DNA of 64,000 nt from Tetmemena sp. SeJ-2015 (lineage: Eukaryota; Ciliophora; Spirotrichea; Sporadotrichida; Oxytrichidae), in NCBI GenBank assembly GCA_027382625.1, contig JAJKFJ010021820.1, positions 23,769 to 87,768 of the forward strand. The letters run 5' to 3'. The notes beneath the pieces are model-generated. The model did not search any database and had not been told where the DNA came from. It saw only the letters and a program-made list of their open reading frames with translations. Positions 13,501-23,655 of this stretch are shown here, in pieces; the stretch's first letter is position 1, and every line of letters starts with the position of its first letter. Made by a program: the position numbers and the translations under genes.

Positions 13501-16500
13501 AGAGAACATCGATGTTGAGCTTGATAAGGCAAAGGGTTATCAATTAATTTAATGGTCAGCAGACTAAGCTAGAGGGAACTGCCTCCAACTTGAATGAATT
13601 GGCTGACAAGTACAAGCAGAAGGACAAGCTGTACCGCAACTGCCTAGAGAGCTAGAAGAAGAAACAAGCCAAGCTAGATGGAATTAAGCGCAATGCCCAA
13701 GCAACAGCTAAGAAATTAGCTAACGTAGATGAGCAGCTCGGTAACTTGCAGAGCCCAGAGATCCTCGAGAGCGAACTTGGAGATTAAGTGGGAGAGAAGA
13801 AGGAGAGACTCGACAAGATCAAGAAGAGACTAGACGACATCTTAAAAAGAGCTGATGACATCTAGGCTAAGATCGACGACATCTGTGCTCCTCTTAAGCA
13901 GATGGGCGACAAAGAAGTCACATCCACTGACTTGCAGAAGATTATTGAGGAACTCAACAAACTGGACGTGCTCCTGAATGAGTTGAGAGACGACCTCAAT
14001 GACCTCCAGAAAGATTTATAGGGAGTAGAATCTATAATTTGTATTTGGACAAGCTCTTGGAAGACATCAAGGACTTGCTAGACAAGACCAAGAACTTGCA
14101 GTTGGACGAGGCTGATAAGGCTTGGGAAGCTCTTTAACAGAAGCTGAGAGATACCGATAAGAAGTATGGTAAAGGTTGAGGGCAAGCTCGCCTAAGTACG
14201 TCTAGAAGATCAAGGAGGGCATGAGAGCCTTCTCTGACGACGATGAAATCCTTGACGAGCTCAAAGAAGCTGAAGGGCGAGTCTGATGACATCGACAAGC
14301 ACCTCAGACAGGTAGATGGCAAGAGAAACAACCTCTCCAGCAAAGAGAGACAGGCCAAGGACTTACTTAACAAGTACAAGGCAAGAGCAACTCCTCCCAC
14401 CTCTGAGGAGATCCAGCAGTTAGTTGACAAGTTCAAGCAGATGGGCAGAGACTCAGACAACATCTATGATGAACTCCAAGGCATGAGTGACGACCTTGAT
14501 AAGAGAATCGACTATCTCGATGGGCTGATGAAGAGAGCTGGTGAGCTCCAAGACCTCTTCAAGAAGTACCAAAAGTTGGTGAACGACGCTAACAAGGGCA
14601 TGAGAGGACTCTAGAAAGACCTTGATGAAGCAACTGATCTCGCACATATGTTGAGAGAAGTACTTGATGAGATGAACAAAGGCTTGGGCAGAGACTACGT
14701 GAACAGAGGCTAGTTCATTTAGGACAAGCAGAATGATTTGGGCGACCAGGATGCAATCCTCAAGCAAGTGGCTGACTCCAAGGAGTTGATTGCTGACACC
14801 CTCGACTCTCTCAAGAACCAGAAGATCCAGAACATCGTAAACTGCGAGCTGTAAGACTTGCTTGACCAGATCCCAAGATATGAGGAGATAAATGAGAAGA
14901 TCCAAGACCTCATAAGCGAAGTTAAGGAAGTACTTGATCAACTTAAGAAGATCAGACAGGAGATTGACGTTGCAGACGTGCCCTAGAACATCAGGGAGAG
15001 AGAGGCCAACTACGACCAGTTCGCCAGACTACTGAGGAAGTACGAGCAGGACTTGGCTGACATATAAAAGCTGTGCATGTACAACCCACTCTATGACGCA
15101 CTCAGAGACGTCAAGCTTATCGAGCAGAACATCAAGACTTTCACTGAACAGAAAGTTAGATAAAGTTGACATATGTTAATACTTATGAACTTAAACTCAT
15201 CCAAGTTTACCAAAGAGTTCTAAAGTCAGAGCTGTCTCCTTTCGAGCAGTAGCCTTCTAAGTTGGAACCCCTTCCTACTCTGAAGGAAGTAATCCAGAAG
15301 GTGAGAGAGCTTGGAGATAAACTTCTCAACTCTCTAGACCAGCTGACTGACTGCCTGAGTGAGGCCAACAAGCTCAAGAAGCAGATTGGAGGACAGGATC
15401 AGTAGAACAAATGGAAAGCCTTGGAGATGAAGGAAGACGACCTCAGACGCAGACTCAACGAACTCAAGAAGAGATTCAAGGTCATCCACAAAGGAGGAGA
15501 AGACTGCGACGGCTACACTTCAAACCCAGAAGAGACCACTTTCATTGTAAGTTAATTTCAAGTTTCTGAACTTCATATAGGAATCACTTCTTGGAGACAA
15601 GCCAGAGATTAATGCCAAACAAGTTGATCTACTCCAAAAGATCGATGACATTAAATTCTTCCTTAAATTTAATGAAATCTAAGGAGCTATGTTTGAAATC
15701 AGAAAAGAATTTGAAGACGTGGAGAACATGGACTTCATGCAGCAGTCTAAAGAGCTAGGCCAGAAATTAGCTGAGTAAGAAAGCCTTACTTTTATAAATC
15801 CTTTATAGTATTGAGGACGGTATTCTAACTGCTGATAAGGATGTTACTTACCTTGAGAAATTGGCTGACTCCCTCGAGGACAAATTCATTGGCATGAACG
15901 CACCCAAGAAGCTCGACAAGCGCCAGACTGAAATCTCTGAAATCGGTCAGGTGGGCATCCACTTCAAGGATAGACTTGGACAGACCCAAAATGCTATTGC
16001 TGACGACCTCAAGATCATTGAGAAGCAGAGCAAGTACTTGGAGAAGATGGGCATCGACCCCGCAGAAGACAAGAACAAGGAAGACCTCGTGGAGGTGCAG
16101 GCTGAGCTTAATGACTTCCTGAAGGCCATCGAAGAGATCTTCAGCGATATCGACGACTTGGAGTCCAAGCGCCAAGGAGTTCAACAGTTCTACAACGACA
16201 AGGTGGTGAAGGAATCCCCCTACAAGAACAAGACCCACAAGAAGGACGAGCACTTCCTCTTGCTTGATTTGAACTCCCAAGTCAAGAAGAGAATCCTCGA
16301 TCTCATTAAGAACCTGAAGGACATCCAGAACAAGATCAGAGATGTCAAGCGCAAGTACCAGCAACTCAGAGCTAACTACGCTGGACTCCTCTCTAGAAAG
16401 ATGTACAGTGCCATGAAGGGTGACTTGGTGGACGAGCAAGTTGGTGAGTACATCAACAAGCTTACCTTCGACGTTCCTATTAAGAAGACTGGTAACAACC

Positions 16501-17196
16501 AATACTCCATTGGTAACAGAAAGATCATAGCTTCACTCATCAATGAGAAGCTTATGGTGAGAGTAGGAGGTGGTTACGTGGCATGGACGAGTTCATGATG
16601 GTTTATGGCTCTGCTGAGCTCCTGAGAATCCAGAAGGAGGAGGCTAAGAACACCCCTCAAGATTTTGACTTCATAAGAACTGAACTTCTAGCTAACTACT
16701 TCATCGGAGATTTCTTGGGCGAAGATACTCTCGATGTTGAACCTACTCAAGTTGAGCTACAGCAACTCAAATCCAAGATCAGACAAGACTACAACCAGAG
16801 GAAGGGCAGACTCTACCGCAACCACGAAATCGGAGAACGTCCAAGCTCTGAGGGCAGAAAGCCCGTTGTGGTATTCTAGATGCTAGAAATGCATTGAAGA
16901 AGAACGTGCAAACTATAGTGACCGGAGATGGAACTGCTTCTCAGATGAGTGGCAAGAACAGCAGACTCGGCATGAGCTCCGCTGCTCAGGCTAACACCTC
17001 AAGAAATACTGTGAACAAATTGGGAGAGAGAAGCAACCCAAGTGCAAAGGGATCAGGTTTCTCAGCTGCTATTCAGCCTTCCAACCAGAAGAGAATGTCT
17101 CTTGCATAAAAGGCAAAACCACCCATGACAAGTCTCACACCTGGTGGACAGTCTCAGCTTAACTCCTAACTCTCTTCAACTCAAAGAAGAAACTGA
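10505..17196 (+). CDS. Giant coiled-coil protein with C-terminal GAS2 (GAR) domain
   Basis: About 2,020 residues after removing introns and IESs. It starts at ATG 10,505 (MDKLFKQGQPENTG) and ends at TGA 17,194-17,196. Residues from about 80 on are almost continuous Lys/Glu/Leu/Gln heptads; TAG/TAA codons fall at Gln positions. Near the C-terminus (16,440-16,620) lies a GAS2-type domain with the hallmark LMVRVGGGYVA followed by MDEFM. GAS2 domains bind microtubules (family knowledge), so a cortical or basal-body cytoskeletal linker role is inferred. The last about 100 residues are Ser/Gly/Asn/Gln-rich and low-complexity. Five introns are seen: 10,604-10,637, 10,688-10,799, 11,007-11,146, 15,547-15,580 and 15,775-15,808. 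The codons are GC-richer (AAG, GAG, CTC, AAC) than in all neighbouring genes, suggesting high expression. About nine short frame-breaking inserts behave as IESs. One 1-base slip at about 16,577 inside the GAS2 motif remains unexplained. Confidence 0.88.
12063..12113 (+). other. Candidate IES, pointer TTA, 51 bp
   Basis: AT-rich insert between TTA 12,063-12,065 and TTA 12,114-12,116. Its length is a multiple of three, so the frame reads through as a Met/Ile/Phe/Tyr stretch that does not fit the coiled coil. Removal joins EEK to LLNNPDMP. Confidence 0.5.
12548..12564 (+). other. Candidate IES, pointer CCTCA, 17 bp
   Basis: CCTCA at 12,548-12,552 and 12,565-12,569. The frame shifts here; removing 17 bases gives KRLNHVHLGVELEKQYERL. 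The insert is not AT-rich, so a 1-base deletion is a possible alternative. Confidence 0.5.
13465..13494 (+). other. IES, pointer TATTG, 30 bp
   Basis: TATTG repeats at 13,465-13,469 and 13,495-13,499 flank an AT-rich insert that would otherwise encode a hydrophobic patch (ACIIILLLLI) in the middle of the coiled coil. Removal gives EALAIGENIDVELDK. Confidence 0.7.
13535..13553 (+). other. IES, pointer GGT, 19 bp
   Basis: GGT at 13,535-13,537 and 13,554-13,556. The insert is nearly pure A/T and shifts the frame. Removal joins DKAK to GQQTKLEGTASN. Confidence 0.75.
14014..14036 (+). other. IES, pointer ATTT, 23 bp
   Basis: ATTT at 14,014-14,017 and 14,037-14,040. Removal restores the heptads as LQKDLYLDKLLEDIKDLL. 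Confidence 0.7.
14162..14193 (+). other. IES, pointer AAGTA, 32 bp
   Basis: AAGTA at 14,162-14,166 and 14,194-14,198. The insert contains an in-frame TGA; removal gives DKKYVQKIKEGMRAF. Confidence 0.65.
14256..14277 (+). other. Ambiguous IES (pointer CGAG, 22 bp) or 1-base insertion
   Basis: CGAG repeats at 14,256-14,259 and 14,278-14,281; removing 22 bases restores the frame (ILDESDDIDK). The insert itself looks like coiled-coil coding sequence, so an extra G in the GGG at about 14,275 explains the shift equally well. Confidence 0.35.
15153..15202 (+). other. IES, pointer AAGTT, 50 bp
   Basis: AAGTT at 15,153-15,157 and 15,203-15,207. AT-rich, contains an in-frame TGA. Removal gives FTEQKVYQRVLKSELSPFEQ. 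Confidence 0.75.
16873..16892 (+). other. Candidate IES, pointer ATT, 20 bp
   Basis: ATT at 16,873-16,875 and 16,893-16,895. Removal joins KPVVV to LKKNVQTIVTGDG. A single missing base is an alternative. Confidence 0.4.
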
Positions 17197-17366
17197 GTGT
17201 ATAACTTGAGTTGAATTTTTAACTGTCAATTCACCAATGCGATAAATACCTAATATGATGTTCATATATTTAACTTACATATATCTTCAAATTATCTTAA
17301 AAGTATTTCGATTAGCACTTGTAGCATTAAAGACTCTAAAAATTAAGTGAAAATAAATAGGATGAG

Positions 17367-18078
17367 TCATTATTTTTAGGATGTGATTGCAGAGAGTTGT
17401 GCGTTGATAGTTTCGAACTGAGTGAGGATCTCCTTCAGCTGTCCCTTGCTGACTTGAAACAGCACTTATTTCCCCTCAGTTCCCTCTTAAGCTCCCTCGC
17501 CTCCTTTCTAATTGAGACTTTAGCCCTCTATGTCAAGTTAAACGTAGAGCATGGGCTGCTTCATTCTTTCTTACTGCTTTGAAGCTATCTTTCACATCAA
17601 GCCTCCAGTCGAAGTCTCTCAACTTAGGGAGCCCACTAAACTCGTCCTGGAAATATTTCTTAGTGCGAGGAGCAAATTCACGCATCATCTTGAACAAGTA
17701 GGTCTTCAGCTGCTTCTTAAAAGTTGGTGGGAACTTTGAAGCCAACACATTCTCATCTAGCATGGCTGTGCCAATGTACTCCTTCATCAAGTTGTGCAGA
17801 GATATTATCAACTAAAAATTAAGGTAAGAGACTCATCGAGCCATCGGAAAAATGAAGTAGGAATCAGAACTTACGACTAGGGCCTTATCATTTGAAATGT
17901 TGAGAGTTTTAGGAATAGCCTTGAGGGATTAGGGAAGGTTCTCAGACTTCATGGTGTAAATCTCAGAGTCAAGTGTGTTAGTGGCCACAGTTTCGAACAC
18001 TTACTAGATGTATTCCTTGGACTCTGCAGCCAGAAAAGCCTCCTCAATAACTTGATAGTTGACTTTATTATACTCCAT
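17367..18078 (-). CDS. COMM-domain-containing protein
   Basis: About 216 residues, ATG at 18,076-18,078, stop TGA at 17,367-17,369. N-terminal helical part: MEYNKVNYQVIEEAFLAAES, then a 63-base intron (17,812-17,874). The C-terminus has the COMM-domain signature: FDWRLDVKDS, then MLYVQLDIEG, then VLFQVSKGQLKEILTQFETI. COMMD proteins form the Commander complex, which recycles membrane cargo from endosomes (family knowledge). The length matches COMMD10-like proteins, but the exact paralogue is not assigned. One frame slip near 17,565 (probably an extra A) separates the DWRLDVK and MLYVQL parts. The next gene on this strand (CEP44-like) ends only 79 bases upstream. Confidence 0.8.
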
Positions 18079-18157
18079 TAAGATTTATAATTAATTATAA
18101 TCAATCTTATAAATATCATAAAATATCTCTATATCCTAAATACTTCATCCACTACTG

Positions 18158-19692
18158 TCACTTGATGCTGTTGACTCTCGACTCAATTGAGGAATAGTTA
18201 TCTTGAACTTGCTGTAGCTTATTTTCTATGCCTTTCTCAAACTATGCTACTTTCTCTGCAAGCTAACTCACGCACTAAATATAAGTTTAGATGAAAAAAA
18301 TCGAATTTACCTGGGCAAGCATTGGAATGAGGGATGGGTCAAAGTTTGTTTCAGGAGCTCTCGAGTTTGCTTCAAAAGGATTGGGATGATGCTCCCTCTC
18401 ATTGGATTATATGGACTTTCTCTCCTCTTATACATCAGTTTATTGTCTATCTTTACCTTAAGTAAGAATGACTTAAGAGTTAGCTATCACGGATTCCCTT
18501 TCTTCATTAGGATCTAATTAAATAAGTGTTTGAATCCTCTTTGACAGGACTTATTGTGCGAGCATTTATTCTATCCTATCCTGTCATCTTAGCTTTCTTA
18601 GACTCTAACTTTTGCTTCCTCCTCTCTTCCTTAACCGCTTTCTTTTCTTCCTTGCATTTCCTGAGTTATTCTTCCACTTCGTAGTGGCGCCTAATAGAAT
18701 ATACCTGCCCTTGTGTGTATGAGTCCTTGGTGATGTCTGCTGAGTTTTCAACTGACTCACTTGCACCACTCACATCAACTTAAACTTAATGTAATGATAA
18801 GTTGTATTCTACTTATTTGGGCCTTGAATTGATAATCTTTGTGTAGTGTGCTTAGCTGAAGCCCTGTTTGTTAGTAATTTCAGTGGGTATCTTAGTCTTG
18901 GAAGTCATTTGAAGCTTAGTTTTATTAAGAGCAGGGTTGATTTGGTACTTGAAGTTCATGGCCTCTCCTGTAGAGTGGTTTATGACTTAATAAGTTCTGT
19001 CTGCGATTTCACTTGCGTGTGGACCAGACTTTGTTGCAGTGAGTTGCTTGTGTACTTTCAAATCTCTCTGCACTCCAGTTATTATATCATAGACATCCAG
19101 CAGCAGAATCAACTTTCTCTTCTGTGAAACCCTCCTCAAAGAACTGGTCCTTCGACAAAGCAACTTTGTACTTAAAAATGTCACACTACACACTGTTAGA
19201 GCAGGAAATGAAATTACGAGTATAAGAGTGAGCTAGCGAAAGAACTTCCCATCTGGCAGGAATTGAATATCTGAGTTCACTCCATGCTCACTCAAGAATT
19301 TGATGAAAGTTTTGGAGGTATTGAAAACTAAGTAGTGCAGGAATTTCAAGAACAGAGCTGGAGTGCCTCTCAATAATCTACTAAGTTTAACAAAGGAAGA
19401 TAAGCTTACTCATTTGGTGTAATTATGGATGGGAAATTTATCTTCTCAGAGATTCTTAACACTTTATGAATGTTGTGATCGAGCTGACCCACATTATGAG
19501 GTTTTTAAATCTTCTCAGGCTTCAGTCAAAATTTAAATCAAATACAAATAAACCCAGTCGCTTAGAGACAGGAAGCGATTATACGTGATTGAAATCGTCA
19601 TTTTCTTTGGCTGCATAATCTCCATGGATGGAGGATAGTTTGCTGCTGAAAGCTGGCTTAACTTAGTCGTTATGATCTATTTCACTGCTCAT
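18158..19692 (-). CDS. CEP44-like centrosomal/basal-body protein
   Basis: ATG at 19,690-19,692 (MSSEIDHNDQVKPAFS), stop TGA 18,158-18,160. The N-terminal half matches the CEP44 domain pattern: LRISEKINFPSIITP, then a LFLKFLHYLVFN core, then CDIFKYKVALSKDQFFEEGF and a LLLDVYDII helix. CEP44 binds the centriole wall in animals (family knowledge); a basal-body role is inferred. The middle is Lys/Arg/Glu-rich (EERRKQKLESKKAKMTG), and the end is a short coiled coil. Introns are seen at the start of the domain (65 bases), at NE|DRLL (29), before CDIF (32), and near the end at AQ|CVSQLAEK (36). One IES is at 18,512-18,533. A frame slip near 19,123 looks like an extra A. Confidence 0.72.
18512..18533 (-). 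other. IES, pointer ATC (+ strand), 22 bp
   Basis: ATC at 18,512-18,514 and 18,534-18,536 flank an AT-rich insert that leads to a TGA. Removal gives SPVKEDPNEERESVIANS. Confidence 0.7.
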
Positions 19693-19937
19693 TTTGAATT
19701 CAAATAGTTTATATTTTTATTTAATGAGAATTACTTAAAGAGAATCGAATATCTTGAAGGCACTAAGAATTATATATCATAATAATTTCTGGATCCCTTA
19801 GTTAATTTGAATTAGCACTTAATTTACGAATGCCTTAATATTCTGAAAAGTATGATATGTCAATCTATCACTCTCCTTTAATTAACTCTTAATTTTACAA
19901 GTGATGAAGTTCACACTTATATACTTACTTAGCTGTC

Positions 19938-20841
19938 TCATTAGAGGATTGAAGACTATCTGGCTTGGCTTCCACCTCTCGAGCCCTGCCTAGTTTTAGA
20001 GTTAATAGATCTATGAGAGTGAGCGGATAAGTTGCTGTTCTTAGATTGATGGGATCTGTGAGAAGAGTTGCTAGTTTTCTTTTTCTCAGGATGGTTGTGG
20101 TCGCAAGGACCCAATTTACAAGCATTGCAACAATATAATAAAGCAACAGTGCTTAAGTTACTCTTGTTTGTAAAGACGATTAAACACCTCGGGCAGTTCA
20201 GGCAACAGTAATGTCTTATCACCCGGCAATTGACTTCGCCCAGAGGTAGAAGCTGTTCTCGCACTTCTGCTGCTCATATAAGCATCTGGTCGCACCAATC
20301 CCAAATTCAAATTCTTGTTAAACTGCTACAGTCCTGCCTTTACTCTGGGCTTGCCCATTCCTGGGCCGTCTAAGTCGGTGCTCTCAATCATTGGGAGAGT
20401 TCTTTTCTTGTCCCTGGCCAAATAAATCATCTTAAAGCATTAATGGTTGATCATCTTCTCGTACTTGCTGGCCTCTTCGCTGAGTCTGGCTTTCCCTCTC
20501 TGGCCTATTCTTTCAACAGCTGAGTCATAGACATTTATCATGCTACTAACTTCTTTTCCGCACTAGCTAATGGCAAGTCGTTCTTGCTGAATGAGTCTGA
20601 TTTTTTCATCAATGAGGTCGTCCATGTCCTCTGACTTCTTGAAGATCTCCACCTTCCAAATGGCTTTCTCCTACTCTGTCATCTAAGTCGGACTCTTATT
20701 GAAGATTTCCTCCAAGTCTCCATCTGAGTAGGTGCGTTGACGCCCATACAACAGTCTCTGCTTTTTGGTTTTTTGCTTTATAAGTGCGATGTGAGTGGCT
20801 TGAAGAGACGAAGTGGGAACTTGATTGTTTGATCTTTCCAT
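19938..20841 (-). CDS. Unrecognised helical protein with Cys/His cluster and Ser/His-rich tail
   Basis: About 295 residues, ATG at 20,839-20,841 (MERSNNQVPTSSLQATH), stop TGA 19,938-19,940. The first about 130 residues are charged and helical (DGDLEEIFNKSPTQMTEQEK). After an IES at 20,127-20,142 is removed, the C-terminal part reads KHCCNACKLGPCDHNHPE, a compact Cys/His cluster that could bind zinc, followed by a Ser/His/Asn/Arg-rich tail. No family is recognised. Confidence 0.65.
20127..20142 (-). other. IES, pointer GCAACA (+ strand), 16 bp
   Basis: Six-base repeats GCAACA at 20,127-20,132 and 20,143-20,148 flank an A/T insert. Removal changes the frame exactly as needed to fuse LYKQEQLKHCC to NACKLGPCDHNH. 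Confidence 0.75.
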
Positions 20842-21059
20842 GTGGTTTTAGTAGTAGTGGTTTGTGATTATAAAAAGAAGGTTGTATAAGAAACTAATTA
20901 TTTCAATTAACCCGAGGGAGTAAGATTTTATTTACTCTCTCTTTGCTATATCTTCCCCTTATTAGCATATATGTTCACTATGCAACAATTACAAACAATA
21001 CAAAAATATTCAAACATTATTACTTTATTTCATAGGTTATATGCTTTGTTCTATTGATT

Positions 21060-21648
21060 TCACGCCATTTTGAGTGCATTGAGCTCTTAACGTTGGGATT
21101 TAACTTCTTCCTGCAACTGTTTAATTTCTTGCTTCATTTTGATAATGTTTTCTTTGTGCTTCCTATTTTTGATTTTAAGTTTTTCCTGCCTCTCTGCTGA
21201 CTTGCCTGAGTTTATTATCATCTTCCTTATCTCGTATATAAACTTAATCCACTTCATTATAATACATATATATTTAGATGTCTATTTCGATTGTTTTACT
21301 GTAAAGTCCGATGCAACCATAGACGAGGATAACTTCCACAAAATAGTCCACTCCTTTTACAAAAGCTTCGTCATCTTCCATGGGCGGCACATAGATCTCA
21401 GCTTTCTTCAGATTAGCCTTCGGGTGTGCGGTCTTGTAGTTAAGGCGTGCTTCAAACATATTCGCTCGGTGGCCTAGTCGTGCAAACAATCCATGCATCA
21501 GTTTCTGATTCCTTATCAAACATTAGCAAGAATAATTAAAGAGAGTAAAGTAAAAGTGTAATGAGTTTATGAGTTTGAGGAGTTGAGCTGCTGGCTCTGA
21601 TACCACAGAGAAGCACACATTTAGAATTTTAAAGATAGGGATACCCAT
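21060..21648 (-). CDS. OPA3-like protein
   Basis: ATG at 21,646-21,648 (MGIPIFKILNVCFSVVSEPA), the usual OPA3 start with a Phe-Pro/Ile-Pro-x-x-K hydrophobic N-terminus. Then RNQKLMHGLFARLGHRANMF, a PPMEDDEAFVKGVDY segment, the predicted membrane helix VDYFVEVILVYGCIGLYS, and a Lys/Glu-rich coiled-coil tail (KQEIKQLQEEVKSQRQELN) to TGA 21,060-21,062. OPA3 family proteins are found in mitochondria or peroxisomes (family knowledge). Two AT-rich frame disturbances are present: one at about 21,530-21,580 (unresolved) and one resolved IES at 21,258-21,282. Confidence 0.65.
21258..21282 (-). other. IES, pointer TAT (+ strand), 25 bp
   Basis: TAT at 21,258-21,260 and 21,283-21,285. Removal joins the OPA3 membrane helix (SKTIEI) to its coiled-coil tail (MKWIKFIYEIRK). 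Confidence 0.55.
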
Positions 21649-21691
21649 TTATACTACGAGAGAGCAAATAATTATATTCTTACCAAATCTA

Positions 21692-22169
21692 TCAACTCTC
21701 TTCAATAACCTACGGCTTTATTTAATTCTTCTATAAATTCAAAGATATCTCTCTTTGCATCTGTATGCTAATTAGAAGTGAATCAGCATCTTCACCACCT
21801 TCTGAATTCTCTTGGTCTAGTTGCTTTACTATATTGAGACAGTTCACATAGTAATCTTGGACTTAATCTCTGAAGGTTTAGTAGAAGTTTTCATCTTAGT
21901 TTAAAAAAAAGAGATAATTTAATATTTGATTAAGAGCGATTAAGGTTTCTCATAAAATCTTTCATCAAGCAAAAGCTCTAGCTTTAACTTTGGTTAAAGT
22001 TAGTTAGAATCTCAGTAACTTTCTTAGTGTTTGACTTTGTTTACTCTTAAAGTAAGTTTTGCACTTCCTCTTAATCAAGCAGTTTGAAATCCATTGTTTA
22101 AATAAGCTGGTCAAACTTCTATACTTGAGGTTAGGCTAAAAATTGATTCCTTTCTGTATAGTTATTCAT
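21692..22169 (-). CDS. Small hydrophilic helical protein, unrecognised
   Basis: About 128 residues: MNNYTERNQFLAQPQVQKF at 22,169 down to ...KPQVIEES and TGA 21,692-21,694. A 92-base insert with GT...AG ends (about 21,900-21,990) is treated as an intron, joining TEILTNFNQ to NENFYQTFRDQVQDYYV. Gln/Asn/Glu-rich and predicted helical; no family recognised. Only 43 bases separate it from the OPA3-like start, so they might share one somatic chromosome. Confidence 0.5.
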
Positions 22170-22289
22170 TTACGTGGCTTCTACAGTTTGGCTTTAAGTG
22201 GGTAAATAGTCTGTTTACTGAATATTTTGGTCATAAATCCTTATGTAATTATTGCTGTCCTCTCTTTGTATATGCATCTAAGAATAGCT

Positions 22290-23520
22290 GTTGAACTTTT
22301 GCTCGTGTCGTTTAGATATGTTGATTTACTTCTGGGAATGCTTGTATATTAGGCTATTAGTGCATTTGTTGATTTTAATAAGATTCAATTGGCTGGATGC
22401 TTGTTTAGTCATACTAGGCTTCGATACTTTCTTTTCTTTACAGAAGAAGATTCTCCTACTCAGTATATTTATTTATGTCCATCCTTACCTGCGGATTGTA
22501 ATTCATGTTTTTATTATTTTGATTTAGAGGATGTTGGTAGTCATGCCAGTATAAGGAAATTAATGGGTCCTCTAATCTTACAAATGTTGATTGCTAGGAA
22601 ATTATGCGTCTAGGGTGGGGTCGGTAGACTCAGTGTTAGATTTCTGAAAAATTAAGCCAGCTACTCCGGCTACCCAGTTATCTATATTGGATCATAATTC
22701 ATCCCAACACTCGGACCCCTCTGATATTTTTTAATTGTGTAAAATGAATTGAAAATAATATATTGAGGGTACTGATTTTAATTTTGCCACCCAATTCCTT
22801 GATTTGGGGCTGCCAGATATTACGCTTATTCTCTGTTATTATTTTGATTATGGTAATTTTATTGATAAAGCTTTTCCTCTTATAGATTGAGTCCTCTTTG
22901 AGGGAATTCAGAACTCAGAGGTTTCTATTTCATAGGGCACTCCTGAGGCTTTATTGGGTTGGCTTATTGATTCTGAACTCTACCTAATGTAGTGGGACAA
23001 GAACAAATATAAGAATTGTTTAAATCCACGCCACCTTGATTTTGAATTTGCGAGAGGGACTGTGGACTTTGGTTTCCGATTTTTAATGATCTTTAGAAAT
23101 TAACTTAGGCTGTTGGATTTTAGAATTATTAACTGGTAGGTTGGTTTTACACATGCTACTATCCTTCATTATACTGTGCTAATTGTATCACTTCCGCATT
23201 TTGAGCTTTTTAAATAGCTTGATAAGGATCGATTTATCTGAAATTATTGGTGGCTTATTGAGGGTGTTGAGTACTTTAATTCCTTGGATCTTATTAAGAA
23301 GAGTAAAAACTTTATATATTTTGGTGATTCATGCTGTTATTATTTGCTACTTGAGCTTAAGGATAGTGAAATTTAGGCTAGAAAGGATTGGCATTATGGA
23401 TATTCTATGGATTCAGATTTGCTGAAATTGGAACACTCTATTGGTATTGGAACTATGGAGAAAAATAAAACTAGTTGCCGTTCATGTTTTAATTTAGCAT
23501 TTATTATATCTTCAATTCAT
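22290..23520 (+). pseudogene. Decayed or unresolved protein-like frame with internal TGA
   Basis: Protein-like stretches on the plus strand (about 22,386-22,700, FTEEDSPTQYIYLCPSLPA; 22,780-23,240, LLGWLIDSELYLMQWDKNKY; 23,245-23,500, NFIYFGDSCCYYLLELKD) are separated by in-frame TGA at about 22,719, 22,888 and 23,239. Trp is written TGG here, so TGA as Trp is unlikely. No pointer pair I tried removes the stops. It may be a pseudogene or a gene whose IESs I could not resolve. The family is not recognised. Confidence 0.35.
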
Positions 23521-23655
23521 CTCTATATTTAAACTGCATGTGGCTAAATGAAATAGGTTTTTATTTTATAAGTTTATATTTTATTACTTGAATAAACAGC
23601 TCAACTCCATTAATGTCATTTACATTACTTTAATTTAATTGGACTATCTTTATTA

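Larger units (their letters stand above)
10604..15808 (+). other. Introns of the GAS2 gene (five, three of exactly 34 bp)
   Basis: GTAAG...TAG introns at 10,604-10,637 (34), 10,688-10,799 (112), 11,007-11,146 (140), 15,547-15,580 (34) and 15,775-15,808 (34). Each removal keeps the frame, for example SET|KVTVESS and AEVQA|RNEKLAG. Unlike the IESs they have splice consensus ends and no pointer repeats. The two long ones may contain IESs. Confidence 0.75.

Noticed and set aside
14256..14277. Confident IES at CGAG
   Set aside because: Kept only as ambiguous: the insert is coding-like and a single extra G explains the shift as well.
12335..16502. Leu/Val/Ser-rich minus-strand frames (for example 12,335-12,847 and 15,825-16,502)
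   Set aside because: Antisense of the coiled-coil gene; heptad-coding DNA gives long open antisense frames rich in Leu, Val and Ser.
22290..23520. TGA read as tryptophan
   Set aside because: Trp is encoded by TGG in the same stretch and TGA ends all well-supported genes in the window.
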